Shown here in pieces: positions 8,005 through 14,821 of a stretch of 40,278 nt of DNA. Origin of the DNA: Streptomyces cinerochromogenes (lineage in GTDB: Bacteria; Actinomycetota; Actinomycetes; Streptomycetales; Streptomycetaceae); the NCBI RefSeq assembly GCF_014648635.1, contig NZ_BMRM01000036.1, forward strand, positions 1 through 40,278, in the 5' to 3' direction. The notes under the pieces are model-generated. The model was not told the DNA's origin, searched no databases, and saw nothing but the letters and a program-made list of their open reading frames with translations. Each line of letters starts with the position of its first letter. Positions within the stretch are counted from its first letter, which is position 1. Both the position numbers and the translations under genes were made by a program.

Positions 8005-9069
8005 ATGAGCGCTGTGACCCCCGCTGGAGGCGACACCGCGGCGGGCCGCTCCTGGCCCGCCCTGCTGAACGGTCTGCTGGACGGCCGGGACCTGTCCGCC
8101 GACGACACGGCCTGGGCGATGGACCTGATCATGCGCGGGGAGGCGACCGACGCGCAGATCGCCGCCTTCATGGTGGCGCTGCGGGCCAAGGGCGAGACGG
8201 TCCAGGAGATCACCGGACTCGTCCGGACCATGTACGCGCACGCGAACGTCATCGAGGTGCCCGGGCCGGCCGTGGACATCGTCGGCACCGGCGGCGACGG
8301 CGCCAAGACGGTGAACATCTCCACCATGTCCTCGATCGTCGTCGCCGGCACGGGCGCGAAGGTCGTCAAGCACGGCAACCGCGCCGCGTCCTCCGCCTCC
8401 GGCTCCTCCGACGTCCTGGAGAAGCTCGGGATCAACCTGAACCTGACCCCGCAGCGGGTCGCCGAGGTCGCCGAGGAAGCCGGCATCACCATCTGCTTCG
8501 CCGTCCGGTTCCACCCGTCCCTGCGCCATGTGGCCCCGGCCCGCGCCCAGTTGGGCATCCGGACCACCTTCAACGTGCTGGGCCCGCTCACCAACCCGGC
8601 CCAGGTGCGGGCGCAGGCCGTCGGGGTGGCCGACCCCCGGATGGCGCCGATCGTCGCGGGTGTCCTCGCCGAGCGGGGCAACTCCGCGCTGGTCTTCCGG
8701 GGCGACGACGGCCTGGACGAGCTGACCGTCACGGCTCCCTCCCGGGTCTGGGTGGTCCGGGACGGCAAGGTGCAGGAGGAGACCTTCGACCCGCGGGACG
8801 TGGGCATCGACCTCGTCCCGGTGGACGCCCTGCGCGGCGCCGACGCCTCCTACAACGCGGAGGTCGCCCGGCGGCTGCTGGACGGCGAGACGGGCGCCGT
8901 ACGGGACGCCGTCCTGCTGAACTCGGCGGCGGCCCTGGTGGCCCTCCGGCCGACGGACGCGCCGCTCGCCGAGCAGCTGCGGGCCGGCATGGCGAAGGCC
9001 GCGGAGTCGATCGACTCGGGCGCCGCGAAGCGCACCCTGGAGCGCTGGGTGGCCGTCAGCAACGCCTAG
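8005..9069 (+). CDS. trpD: Anthranilate phosphoribosyltransferase
   Basis: Second step of tryptophan synthesis: anthranilate + PRPP to N-(5-phosphoribosyl)anthranilate, in the cytosol. The 354-aa length is normal. The PRPP-binding GTGGDGAKTVNIST loop (about residues 94-107) and KHGNRAASSASGSSDVLE (about 122-139) are intact, and the N-terminal helical domain carries the EITGLVRTM segment. The ATG is preceded by GAGGAG at 7993-7998 (6-nt spacing), and a -10-like TAGGGT lies at 7960-7965. The gene stands alone, separate from other trp genes, though a fused trpEG lies about 28 kb away in this window. Its TAG stop lies inside the CTAG end of a palindromic element (9065-9256). Confidence 0.97.
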   Translation: MSAVTPAGGDTAAGRSWPALLNGLLDGRDLSADDTAWAMDLIMRGEATDAQIAAFMVALRAKGETVQEITGLVRTMYAHANVIEVPGPAVDIVGTGGDGAKTVNISTMSSIVVAGTGAKVVKHGNRAASSASGSSDVLEKLGINLNLTPQRVAEVAEEAGITICFAVRFHPSLRHVAPARAQLGIRTTFNVLGPLTNPAQVRAQAVGVADPRMAPIVAGVLAERGNSALVFRGDDGLDELTVTAPSRVWVVRDGKVQEETFDPRDVGIDLVPVDALRGADASYNAEVARRLLDGETGAVRDAVLLNSAAALVALRPTDAPLAEQLRAGMAKAAESIDSGAAKRTLERWVAVSNA

Positions 9070-9256
9070 GGCCTCTCTTCCGGATCACGCCGGGGTCGCG
9101 GGGTCCGGCACGCACATCCGCGGCGTTGTCGTCGGTTGTCGACGCTCCGCGTCGACGCCCTCCTCCGCCTTGCGGCTGCACGCACCGGACCCCGCTCGGG
9201 TCGGCCGACAGGCACCGTCGCCCGCAGCCGGCCTGATCCGGAAGAGAGGCCCTAGG
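9065..9256. mobile_element. MITE-like 192-bp palindromic element at the trpD stop codon
   Basis: Perfect 23-bp terminal inverted repeats (9065-9087 and 9234-9256) both end in CCTAGG. Inside, GCGGGGTCCGG (9098-9108) has a partner near 9183-9195, and a small hairpin GTCGACG/CGTCGAC lies near 9139-9157, so the whole stretch can fold into one long imperfect hairpin. No ORF inside looks real. CTAG at each end could be a 4-bp target duplication of the IS5 type, although its own symmetry makes this impossible to prove. The left CTAG supplies the trpD stop. It may also act as the trpD terminator. Confidence 0.6.
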
Positions 9257-9275
9257 ACCTCCCGGCCCCACCGGG

Positions 9276-9313
9276 CGTCGTCCCGCGATCCGGACACGGG
9301 TTGCGGGACGACG
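9276..9313. promoter_or_regulatory. 11-bp inverted repeat upstream of the SAM-IV leader promoter
   Basis: CGTCGTCCCGC (9276-9286) and GCGGGACGACG (9303-9313) are perfect complements with a 16-nt spacer. The right arm covers the proposed -35 box. It could be an operator or a terminator for readthrough from trpD. Confidence 0.5.
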
Positions 9314-9330
9314 ATCACATCGCGTACGTT
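9301..9330 (+). promoter_or_regulatory. Promoter of the SAM-IV leader
   Basis: TTGCGG (9301-9306) and TACGTT (9325-9330), 18 nt apart, resemble the housekeeping sigma consensus. The predicted start near 9336-9338 coincides with the first base pairs of riboswitch helix P1. Confidence 0.55.
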
Positions 9331-9335
9331 CCTGA

Positions 9336-9480
9336 ACCAGGTCATGAGTGACAGTCATGAGGCCCCGGCCGACTGTCCGGCAACCCTCCGTCCGTGGCGG
9401 GGTGCCCCGGGTGAAGACCAGGCCGTGCACAGCAAGGTGCACGGCAAGCGCGGATCCCTCACGAACCCAGGGATCCTGGT
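9336..9480 (+). ncRNA. SAM-IV riboswitch
   Basis: The sequence carries the actinobacterial SAM-IV aptamer core: GTCATGAGTGACAGTCATGA (9341-9360), the GGCCCCGGCC...GTCCGGCAACCCTCCGTCC segment (9361-9393) and GGGGTGCCCCGGGTGAAGACC (9399-9419). A terminal helix can form between ACCAGG (9336-9341) and CCTGGT (9475-9480). Two 8-bp hairpins are clear on the 3' side: 9423-9430 with 9437-9444, and 9452-9459 with 9469-9476. It senses S-adenosylmethionine and normally lowers expression of sulfur-metabolism genes when SAM is high. No intrinsic terminator is evident before the gene, so translational control is more likely. The downstream class V aminotransferase fits a sulfur role. Confidence 0.88.
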
Positions 9481-9496
9481 CGTCGAGGAGTCTTCC

Positions 9497-9517
9497 GTGA
9501 GCAAGCGAATGCGTTAG
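9497..9517 (+). CDS. Six-codon upstream ORF behind the riboswitch
   Basis: A GTG at 9497 preceded by GAGGAG (9485-9490) opens a mini-ORF encoding MSKRMR and ending in TAG at 9515-9517. It lies 17 nt after the aptamer and 67 nt before the aminotransferase ATG. It has a better placed SD than many real genes here. It may couple aptamer folding to translation downstream, or mark a former start codon. Whether it is translated is unknown. Confidence 0.4.
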   Translation: MSKRMR

Positions 9518-9584
9518 GGCCGCAGAGCCCCGCCTCCGCACACCCTTTCTCTCTTCTTCCTCTTCGTCTCACGGGAGTTCCGCC

Positions 9585-10946
9585 ATGTCCGTCTCCAGCG
9601 CTGCCTCCGACCAGACCGTTTGCACCCCTCTGCCCGTTCTGGGGCGGGATGTCACCGTCCCGCTCGTCACCGGCGGCGAAGTCACCTACGCCGCCCTGGA
9701 CTACGCGGCCAGCGCCCCCGCCCTCCAGCGCGTCTGGGACGACGTCGCCGCGTACGCCCCGTACTACGGCAGCGTCCACCGCGGGGCCGGCTACCTCTCC
9801 CAGCTCTCCACGGACCTGTTCGAGAACGCGCGGAACACGGTCGCCGAGTTCCTCGGCTGCCGGCCCGCCGACCAGGTCGTCTTCACCCGCTCCACGACGG
9901 ACTCCCTCAACCTCCTCGCCCGGGTGATCCCGGCCGACTGCCAGGTCTTCGTCTTCGAGACCGAGCACCACGCCTCCCTGCTGCCCTGGCAGGACGCGCG
10001 GGTCACCTACCTCGACGCCCCGAGCACCCCGCAGCAGGCCGTCCGGACCCTGGAGCGGGCCCTCGCCGACCGCGACCCCCACGGCCCGGCCCTGGTCTGC
10101 GTCACCGGCGCCTCCAACGTCACCGGCGAGCTGTGGCCGGTGCGCGAGCTGGCCGCCGCCGCGCACGCCCACGGCGCCCGCATCGTCCTGGACGCCGCGC
10201 AACTCGCCCCGCACCACCCGGTGTCCGTCACCGACCTCGACGTCGACTGGATCGCCTTCTCCGGACACAAGCTGTACGCCCCCTTCGGCTCCGGCGTCCT
10301 GGCCGGCCGCGCCGACTGGCTCCAGGCGGCCGAGCCGTACCTCGCGGGCGGCGGCGCCAGCCGCAAGGTCACCCGGCGCGAGGACGGGGGAGTGGCCGTC
10401 GAGTGGCACGAGACCGCGGCCCGCCACGAGGCCGGCTCCCCGAACGTCATCGGCGCCTACGCCATCGCGTCGGCCTGCAAGGCCCTGACCGAGGCCGGCT
10501 GGGACAGCCTCGTCGCCCGCGAGCAGCACCTCGTCCGCACGGTCCGCGAGGGCCTCGCCGAGGTCCCGGAGGTGAGGATCCTCTCCCTGTTCGGCGACGA
10601 CGCCCCGCGGGTCGGCGTCCTCTCCTTCGTCGTCGAGGGCTGGAACAGCTCCCACTTCGCCGCCGCCCTCTCCGCCGAGTACGGCATCGGCGTCCGCGAC
10701 GGCCTCTTCTGCGCCCACCCCTTGGTCCGCACCCTGCTCGGCAGCGACCCCCAGAGCCAGGGCGAGTGCGGCGCCCCCGAGGCGGCCCCCGGCGAGAAGT
10801 CCCTCAACGCCATCCGCGTCAGCTTCGGCGCCGGCACCCCCGACGAACACGTCGAGCGCTTCGTCGCCGCGGTGAGGGAACTGGTGCGGGACGGCGCCAA
10901 GTGGCGGTACCGCACCGAGGAGGGCCGCTGCGTCCCGGCGGTCTGA
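9585..10946 (+). CDS. Class V aminotransferase, cysteine desulfurase-like
   Basis: PLP enzyme of the SufS/CsdA group, 453 aa. The PLP-lysine segment is SGHKLYAPFG (about residue 228), the Asp/His PLP contacts are in LDAAQLAPHH and TEHHAS, and a Cys sits in the SufS catalytic-loop position (DGLFCAHPL, about residue 377, matching the GHHCAQP loop). This supports removal of sulfur from a Cys-like substrate, though other class V activities are possible. A loop insertion with a second Cys follows (near GECGAP). The ATG at 9585 has GGGAG at 9573-9577. A SAM-IV riboswitch and uORF precede it, so it is likely repressed when SAM is plentiful. No Fe-S assembly genes adjoin it. Confidence 0.88.
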   Translation: MSVSSAASDQTVCTPLPVLGRDVTVPLVTGGEVTYAALDYAASAPALQRVWDDVAAYAPYYGSVHRGAGYLSQLSTDLFENARNTVAEFLGCRPADQVVFTRSTTDSLNLLARVIPADCQVFVFETEHHASLLPWQDARVTYLDAPSTPQQAVRTLERALADRDPHGPALVCVTGASNVTGELWPVRELAAAAHAHGARIVLDAAQLAPHHPVSVTDLDVDWIAFSGHKLYAPFGSGVLAGRADWLQAAEPYLAGGGASRKVTRREDGGVAVEWHETAARHEAGSPNVIGAYAIASACKALTEAGWDSLVAREQHLVRTVREGLAEVPEVRILSLFGDDAPRVGVLSFVVEGWNSSHFAAALSAEYGIGVRDGLFCAHPLVRTLLGSDPQSQGECGAPEAAPGEKSLNAIRVSFGAGTPDEHVERFVAAVRELVRDGAKWRYRTEEGRCVPAV

Positions 10947-10963
10947 GACCGGAGGTGAGGGCG

Positions 10964-10979
10964 GCGCCCCACGGGGCGC
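10964..10979 (+). terminator. Short hairpin after the aminotransferase gene
   Basis: GCGCCCC (10964-10970) pairs with GGGGCGC (10973-10979) 17 bp past the stop. There is no T-tract. The remaining gap to 11115 holds a 15-bp palindrome CCACCGG-T-CCGGTGG (11053-11067) and a -10-like TACACT (11075-11080) for the kinase gene. Confidence 0.5.
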
Positions 10980-11115
10980 GGGGGTCGCGCGGGACACCGC
11001 GACGGACCCGCACGCGCCGTCCCCCCGTACCCGGCGGACGGCCGGGCGACGTCCACCGGTCCGGTGGCGCCGCATACACTCCCCCTGGCAGCAGCTAGAC
11101 CGGGGGGAGCACGGA

Positions 11116-13362
11116 GTGCACGCGCTGCGCGCAGCGGACCCGCGCCGCATCGGCCCGTACACCGTCATGCACCGACTCGGTGCCGGCGGCATGGGCGAGG
11201 TCTACCTCGCCGAGTCGCGCACGGGCCTCAGGCTCGCGGTGAAGGTGGTGCGGGCCGAGCACGCCGAGGACCGCACCTTCCGCGCCCGCTTCCGCCACGA
11301 GGTGCGCGCCGCCCGGACCGTCGGCGGCGCGGGCACGTACACCGCACGGGTCGTGGACGCCGACACCGAGGCCGAACGGCCCTGGATGGCCACGGAGTTC
11401 GTACCCGGTCCGAACCTGCGGGACGCGGTCCTGGACCACGGCGCGCTGCCCGGGCCGGCGGTCCGGATCCTCGCCGCCGCGCTCGGCGAGGCGCTGGCCG
11501 CCATCCACGCCAAGGGGCTGGTCCACCGGGACCTGAAACCGTCGAACATCCTGCTCGGCCCGGACGGGCCCCGGGTCATCGACTTCGGCATCGTACGGGC
11601 CCTGGAGGCCACCGCGCTGACCCGCACCGGCGCGGTCGTCGGCTCGGTCGGCTACGTCTCCCCGGAGCAGATCCGCAACGGGGGCCAGGTCGGCCCGCCG
11701 AGCGACGTCTTCTCCCTCGGCGCGGTCCTCGCCTACGCGGCGGGCGGCCGGGAACCCTTCGGCGAGGGCCAGGACTCGGTGGTCCTGCTGCGCATCCTCA
11801 CCCGCGACGTCGACCTGTCCGGCGTGCCGGAGGACATCCGTCCGCTGGTGGCGGCCTGTCTGCGCGAGGACCCGCTGGAGCGCCCGGAACCGGCCGAGGT
11901 GGTGGCGGGCGCCGGCTTCACCCCGGACACCCTGCGTACGGCCGTCCGCCCGGGCTGGTACGGTCCCGCCGCCCGGCACCGCCCGTCCGCCGACGACCGC
12001 CCCAGCGGCGTCGAATACCTGGCCCCGGCCGCCGACGCCGGCCGTCCTGACTCACCCGCACCCGACTCACCCGCCCCCGCCCCCGCCGTCCCGGCCCCCG
12101 CTCCCGTCCCGGCCCCCGCGACCGCTCCCGACACCCCGGCCCCCGCCCCCGCCGACGCCACCACCCCTGACTCACCCGCTCCGTTCCCCCGCCGCGGCCC
12201 CGTCGCCCCCGGCCGCCGCCGTCTGCTGAAGGCCGTCGCCGGCGGAGCGGCCGCCGTGGCCGGGGCGGGCGTGGCCGGCTGGCTGCTGGAGCGGGGCGTC
12301 AGCACCGAGAGCCTGCACGGCAGCTACCGCTCGTCGGAGGCTTCGGCCCCCGCCGTGGCGGCGAGCCGGAGCGCCGACCGGCCCGCGGTGCTGCGCTGGA
12401 ACTACGACCTCGGCGGCATCGGCGGCCTGGACGGGGCGTGCTGCGCGCTCTCCCCGGACGGCTCCGTCGTCTACGCCGGCACCTCCGGCGGCGTCCTGCA
12501 CGCCGTCTCCCGGGACGGCTCCAGGCGCTGGAAGGTCCGGCTCGGCGACGACGTCTCCACCCCCGTGGCCACCCGGGACGCTGTGTACTGCGTGGTGGGG
12601 TTCGACGCCGAGGACGAGCGCAGGCTGACCGCGGTGAGCCCGTCCGGCAGCCCGCTGTGGACCCGCACCCTCGGCGACCGCGGGTACGCCGTCCCCGTCC
12701 TGCTCGGCTCGGACGTGCTGGTCTCCATCGGCGGCACGGCCGCGGGCGGGCTGCGCTGCTACGCCTCCGACGGCAGCGAGAGGTGGACCGCCACCACCCC
12801 GGCCGGCCCCACCGGCACGCCCCTCGTCGCGGGCGGGGTGATCTGCACCGGCAGCTACGGCGACGTCCTGCTGGCGCTGGACGCGCGGGACGGTTCCCGC
12901 AGGTGGCAGGTGTCCGCGGGCACCGACGTCACGGCCGTCGCCCTCGCGGGCACCACCCTGTTCGCGGACACCGCCGCCGAACGCCAGGGCTTCCGCGTCT
13001 CGGACGGCCGCCGGCTGTGGCGCAGGGAGACCGACACCGGGCCGCTCGGCGCGGGCAGCCGCGCACTGGCCCTCGGTACGGAGCAGGGCACCGTGTACGC
13101 CGTCCGGGCGGCCGACGGCTCGCGCGCCTGGGCGTACGACCTCAGGGGCAGCGCGGCCCAGCCGTGGGCGGTCGTGGCCGGCGACACCGTGTACGTCCGC
13201 GCGGGCGACCGGGTCTGGGCACTGGACCTGGGCGGGAAGCAGCGCTGGAGCGCGGCCCTCGGCCGTGACGCGGGCGACGACCAGCACACCCCGGTCGTCC
13301 ACGCCGGCCGCCTCTACGTCCCCTCGGGCACGGGCATCGCGGCGGTGCAGATCAGGGGCTAG
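11116..13362 (+). CDS. Ser/Thr protein kinase with C-terminal PQQ-like beta-propeller
   Basis: Hanks-type (PknB-like) kinase of 748 aa. The catalytic domain (about residues 13-270) is complete: glycine loop GAGGMGEV, K43 (AVKVV), H137-R-D139 with KPSN, D156-F-G, and the SPEQ activation-segment end. A Pro/Ala-rich repeat linker (about 310-365) leads to RRRLLKAVAGG and one transmembrane helix (about 375-395). The outside part holds tandem PQQ-like/WD40-type blades with DGS-x-RW repeats (about 415-745), probably a sensor or scaffold. GTG start with GGGGGAG at 11103-11109. An operator-like palindrome overlaps the -35 region. The gene meets the RAM gene tail to tail with a 4-bp overlap (CTAG). Confidence 0.93.
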   Translation: MHALRAADPRRIGPYTVMHRLGAGGMGEVYLAESRTGLRLAVKVVRAEHAEDRTFRARFRHEVRAARTVGGAGTYTARVVDADTEAERPWMATEFVPGPNLRDAVLDHGALPGPAVRILAAALGEALAAIHAKGLVHRDLKPSNILLGPDGPRVIDFGIVRALEATALTRTGAVVGSVGYVSPEQIRNGGQVGPPSDVFSLGAVLAYAAGGREPFGEGQDSVVLLRILTRDVDLSGVPEDIRPLVAACLREDPLERPEPAEVVAGAGFTPDTLRTAVRPGWYGPAARHRPSADDRPSGVEYLAPAADAGRPDSPAPDSPAPAPAVPAPAPVPAPATAPDTPAPAPADATTPDSPAPFPRRGPVAPGRRRLLKAVAGGAAAVAGAGVAGWLLERGVSTESLHGSYRSSEASAPAVAASRSADRPAVLRWNYDLGGIGGLDGACCALSPDGSVVYAGTSGGVLHAVSRDGSRRWKVRLGDDVSTPVATRDAVYCVVGFDAEDERRLTAVSPSGSPLWTRTLGDRGYAVPVLLGSDVLVSIGGTAAGGLRCYASDGSERWTATTPAGPTGTPLVAGGVICTGSYGDVLLALDARDGSRRWQVSAGTDVTAVALAGTTLFADTAAERQGFRVSDGRRLWRRETDTGPLGAGSRALALGTEQGTVYAVRAADGSRAWAYDLRGSAAQPWAVVAGDTVYVRAGDRVWALDLGGKQRWSAALGRDAGDDQHTPVVHAGRLYVPSGTGIAAVQIRG
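12040..12182 (+). repeat. Pro/Ala-coding repeats in the kinase linker
   Basis: Imperfect short repeats of CCGGCCCCCGC and CCTGACTCACCCGC (the latter near 12047 and again near 12168) encode the flexible linker between the kinase domain and the membrane helix. Length is likely variable between strains. Confidence 0.6.
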
Positions 13363-13640
13363 TTGTCGAGGCCGATCGCGAAGGCGGCTTCCAGGTCGTG
13401 CTGGGAGTAGGTGCGGAAGGCGACGTGGGTGTCCGTGGCCTCCACGCCGGGGATCTTGCTGATCCGGCCCGGGATGACCTCGGCGAGGTCGTCGTGACGG
13501 CGGACCCGGACCATGGCGATCAGGTCGTAGGTGCCGGTGACCGAGAAGACCTCGCTGACGCTGTCGAGCGCGGCGATCCGCTCCGCGATCTCGGGGATCC
13601 GGTCCACGCTGGTCTTGATCAGGACGATCGCGGTGATCAC
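13359..13640 (-). CDS. Stand-alone RAM (Lrp/AsnC ligand-binding) domain protein
   Basis: A 93-aa protein made only of the alpha/beta RAM domain that binds amino acids and forms dimers/octamers in Lrp/AsnC regulators; the helix-turn-helix is absent. The pattern ITAIVLIKTS at the start, the GTYDLIAMVRV strand with the ligand-contact turn, and GVEATDTHVAF are typical. Such proteins are thought to bind effectors or modulate full-length Lrp proteins. The GTG start overlaps the upstream rhomboid stop (GTGA), so the two are translationally coupled. Its own stop overlaps the convergent kinase stop. Start choice is firm because of the overlap. Confidence 0.9.
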   Translation of the reverse strand: MITAIVLIKTSVDRIPEIAERIAALDSVSEVFSVTGTYDLIAMVRVRRHDDLAEVIPGRISKIPGVEATDTHVAFRTYSQHDLEAAFAIGLDN

Positions 13641-14380
13641 GGCTGTTTCTCTCCCTCGGTGACCGGAGCTGGGGCGGCTTTCACTCTAGTCCCACGGCCG
13701 TACCGCACCCACGCGTAGCCGAAGCCCAGCCCGAACCCCACGAGGTGCGCGAGATAGGCCACCCCGGGGCCGTCCGAGGCCCGTCCCGCCGCGAGCCACT
13801 GGAGGGCCGCCCACAGCGGCAGCACCACCCACGCGGGGAAGCGCAGCGGCAGGAAGAACAGGAACGGCAGGAGACTGGTCACCCGCGCCCGGGGGAACAG
13901 GTAGAGGAACGCCCCGAGGACCGCCGACACCGCCCCGGAGGCGCCCACCAGCGACTGCCCGGACGTGGCGTTGGCCGCCGCGTACCCCAGCAGCGCGAGG
14001 TAGCCGCAGCCGACGTAGAAGAGGGTGAACTCCACCCGGCCCATCCGCTCCTCGGTCATCGCCCCGAAGACGAAGAGGAAGAGCATGTTGCCGAGCAGGT
14101 GCACCCAGCTGCCGTGCACGAAGAGCGCGGTGGCCGGGGTGAGCGCCGCCCCGGCGGGTTTCCCGAACAGCTCGGCCGGGACCACGCCCCAGTGGCGGAA
14201 GTACGCCCGCTGCGCCGCGAGCAGCGCGTCCCCGGAGCCGTACCCGGGGACCAGCCCGGAGGCGGGGCCGAGCGCGAAGATCAGGGCGCACAGGGCGATG
14301 AGGCCGTACGTCATCGGGGCCGAGGTGCCCCGGGCCGCTCCGGATGTCCTGCCGGCCGCCCCGCTCCAGGTACTGATCAT
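13637..14380 (-). CDS. Rhomboid family intramembrane serine protease
   Basis: Integral membrane protease of 247 aa that cuts substrate helices inside the bilayer. Six or more hydrophobic helices are seen. The catalytic dyad is intact: S148 in G-A-S-G and H212 in AYLAHLVGFG. The oxyanion-side HxxxxHLLGNM motif is at residues 89-99 (H94, N98). A hydrophobic loop and a Gly-rich final helix (GFGLGFGYAW) agree with the fold. The ATG at 14380 is the most plausible start, but no SD precedes it; ATG at residue 23 (MTYGLIAL) is an alternative. The upstream partner of the RAM gene; substrates unknown. Confidence 0.88.
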   Translation of the reverse strand: MISTWSGAAGRTSGAARGTSAPMTYGLIALCALIFALGPASGLVPGYGSGDALLAAQRAYFRHWGVVPAELFGKPAGAALTPATALFVHGSWVHLLGNMLFLFVFGAMTEERMGRVEFTLFYVGCGYLALLGYAAANATSGQSLVGASGAVSAVLGAFLYLFPRARVTSLLPFLFFLPLRFPAWVVLPLWAALQWLAAGRASDGPGVAYLAHLVGFGLGFGYAWVRYGRGTRVKAAPAPVTEGEKQP

Positions 14381-14533
14381 GACTACAGAGCATGACGTAA
14401 CGGGACGCAAGCTGACAGACCGCCTCGCCGCCGTGAACAGACGGGCGGCGAGTCCCCGGCAGGCCGTAGGGTTACGAGCCACACGCGTCGGGGGACGGCG
14501 CGGACCGACACGAGAAGGAAGAGAACAGTCACC

Positions 14534-14773
14534 ATGACGGTTCCCCTGCCGACGGCCACGACACGATGGCGCTGCACCCTCTGCGGCAACCTCACCCGGT
14601 TCGACGTCACCCGCTCGTCGAAGGTCGTCGAGTACGTCCACCTCGACCTGGCCGGCGAGCCGACCGTGGAGGAGCGCGAGGTGGTCAGTGAGACCATCGA
14701 ATCGGTGCGCTGTCGCTGGTGCAACGCGGTGGACCAGGTGGAACTCGTGGACAGGCCGGGCGCCGGCTCCTGA
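14534..14773 (+). CDS. Small CxxC zinc-ribbon-like protein
   Basis: A 79-aa soluble protein with two CxxC knuckles, C-T-L-C near residue 14 and C-R-W-C near residue 60, separated by a beta-rich stretch, so a zinc ribbon is likely. No enzyme motif is present. GAAGGAAGAGA at 14514-14524 acts as SD, and a -10-like TAGGGT lies at 14467-14472, giving a leader of about 55 nt. It is divergent from the rhomboid operon (153-bp gap) and runs towards the NYN nuclease gene 48 bp on. A run of six Ts at 14796-14801 behind a weak GC stem may end its transcript. Conserved in Streptomyces as I recall, with no known function. Confidence 0.8.
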   Translation: MTVPLPTATTRWRCTLCGNLTRFDVTRSSKVVEYVHLDLAGEPTVEEREVVSETIESVRCRWCNAVDQVELVDRPGAGS

Positions 14774-14821
14774 GCGGAGCGGCCCCCGGGGAGGCTTTTT
14801 TCCGGTATTGGGGTGTGACGG

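Noticed and set aside
6183..8807. Minus-strand frame of 874 codons opposite qcrB and trpD
   Set aside because: It is antisense to two firmly identified genes and shows no recognisable domain.
9065..9256. Insertion sequence with its own transposase at the trpD end
   Set aside because: The inverted repeats are clear, but the interior is too short and has no transposase-like ORF, so it is called MITE-like only.
12040..12182. Minisatellite or CRISPR-like array in the kinase gene
   Set aside because: The repeats are imperfect, in frame and encode a Pro/Ala linker; no spacers.
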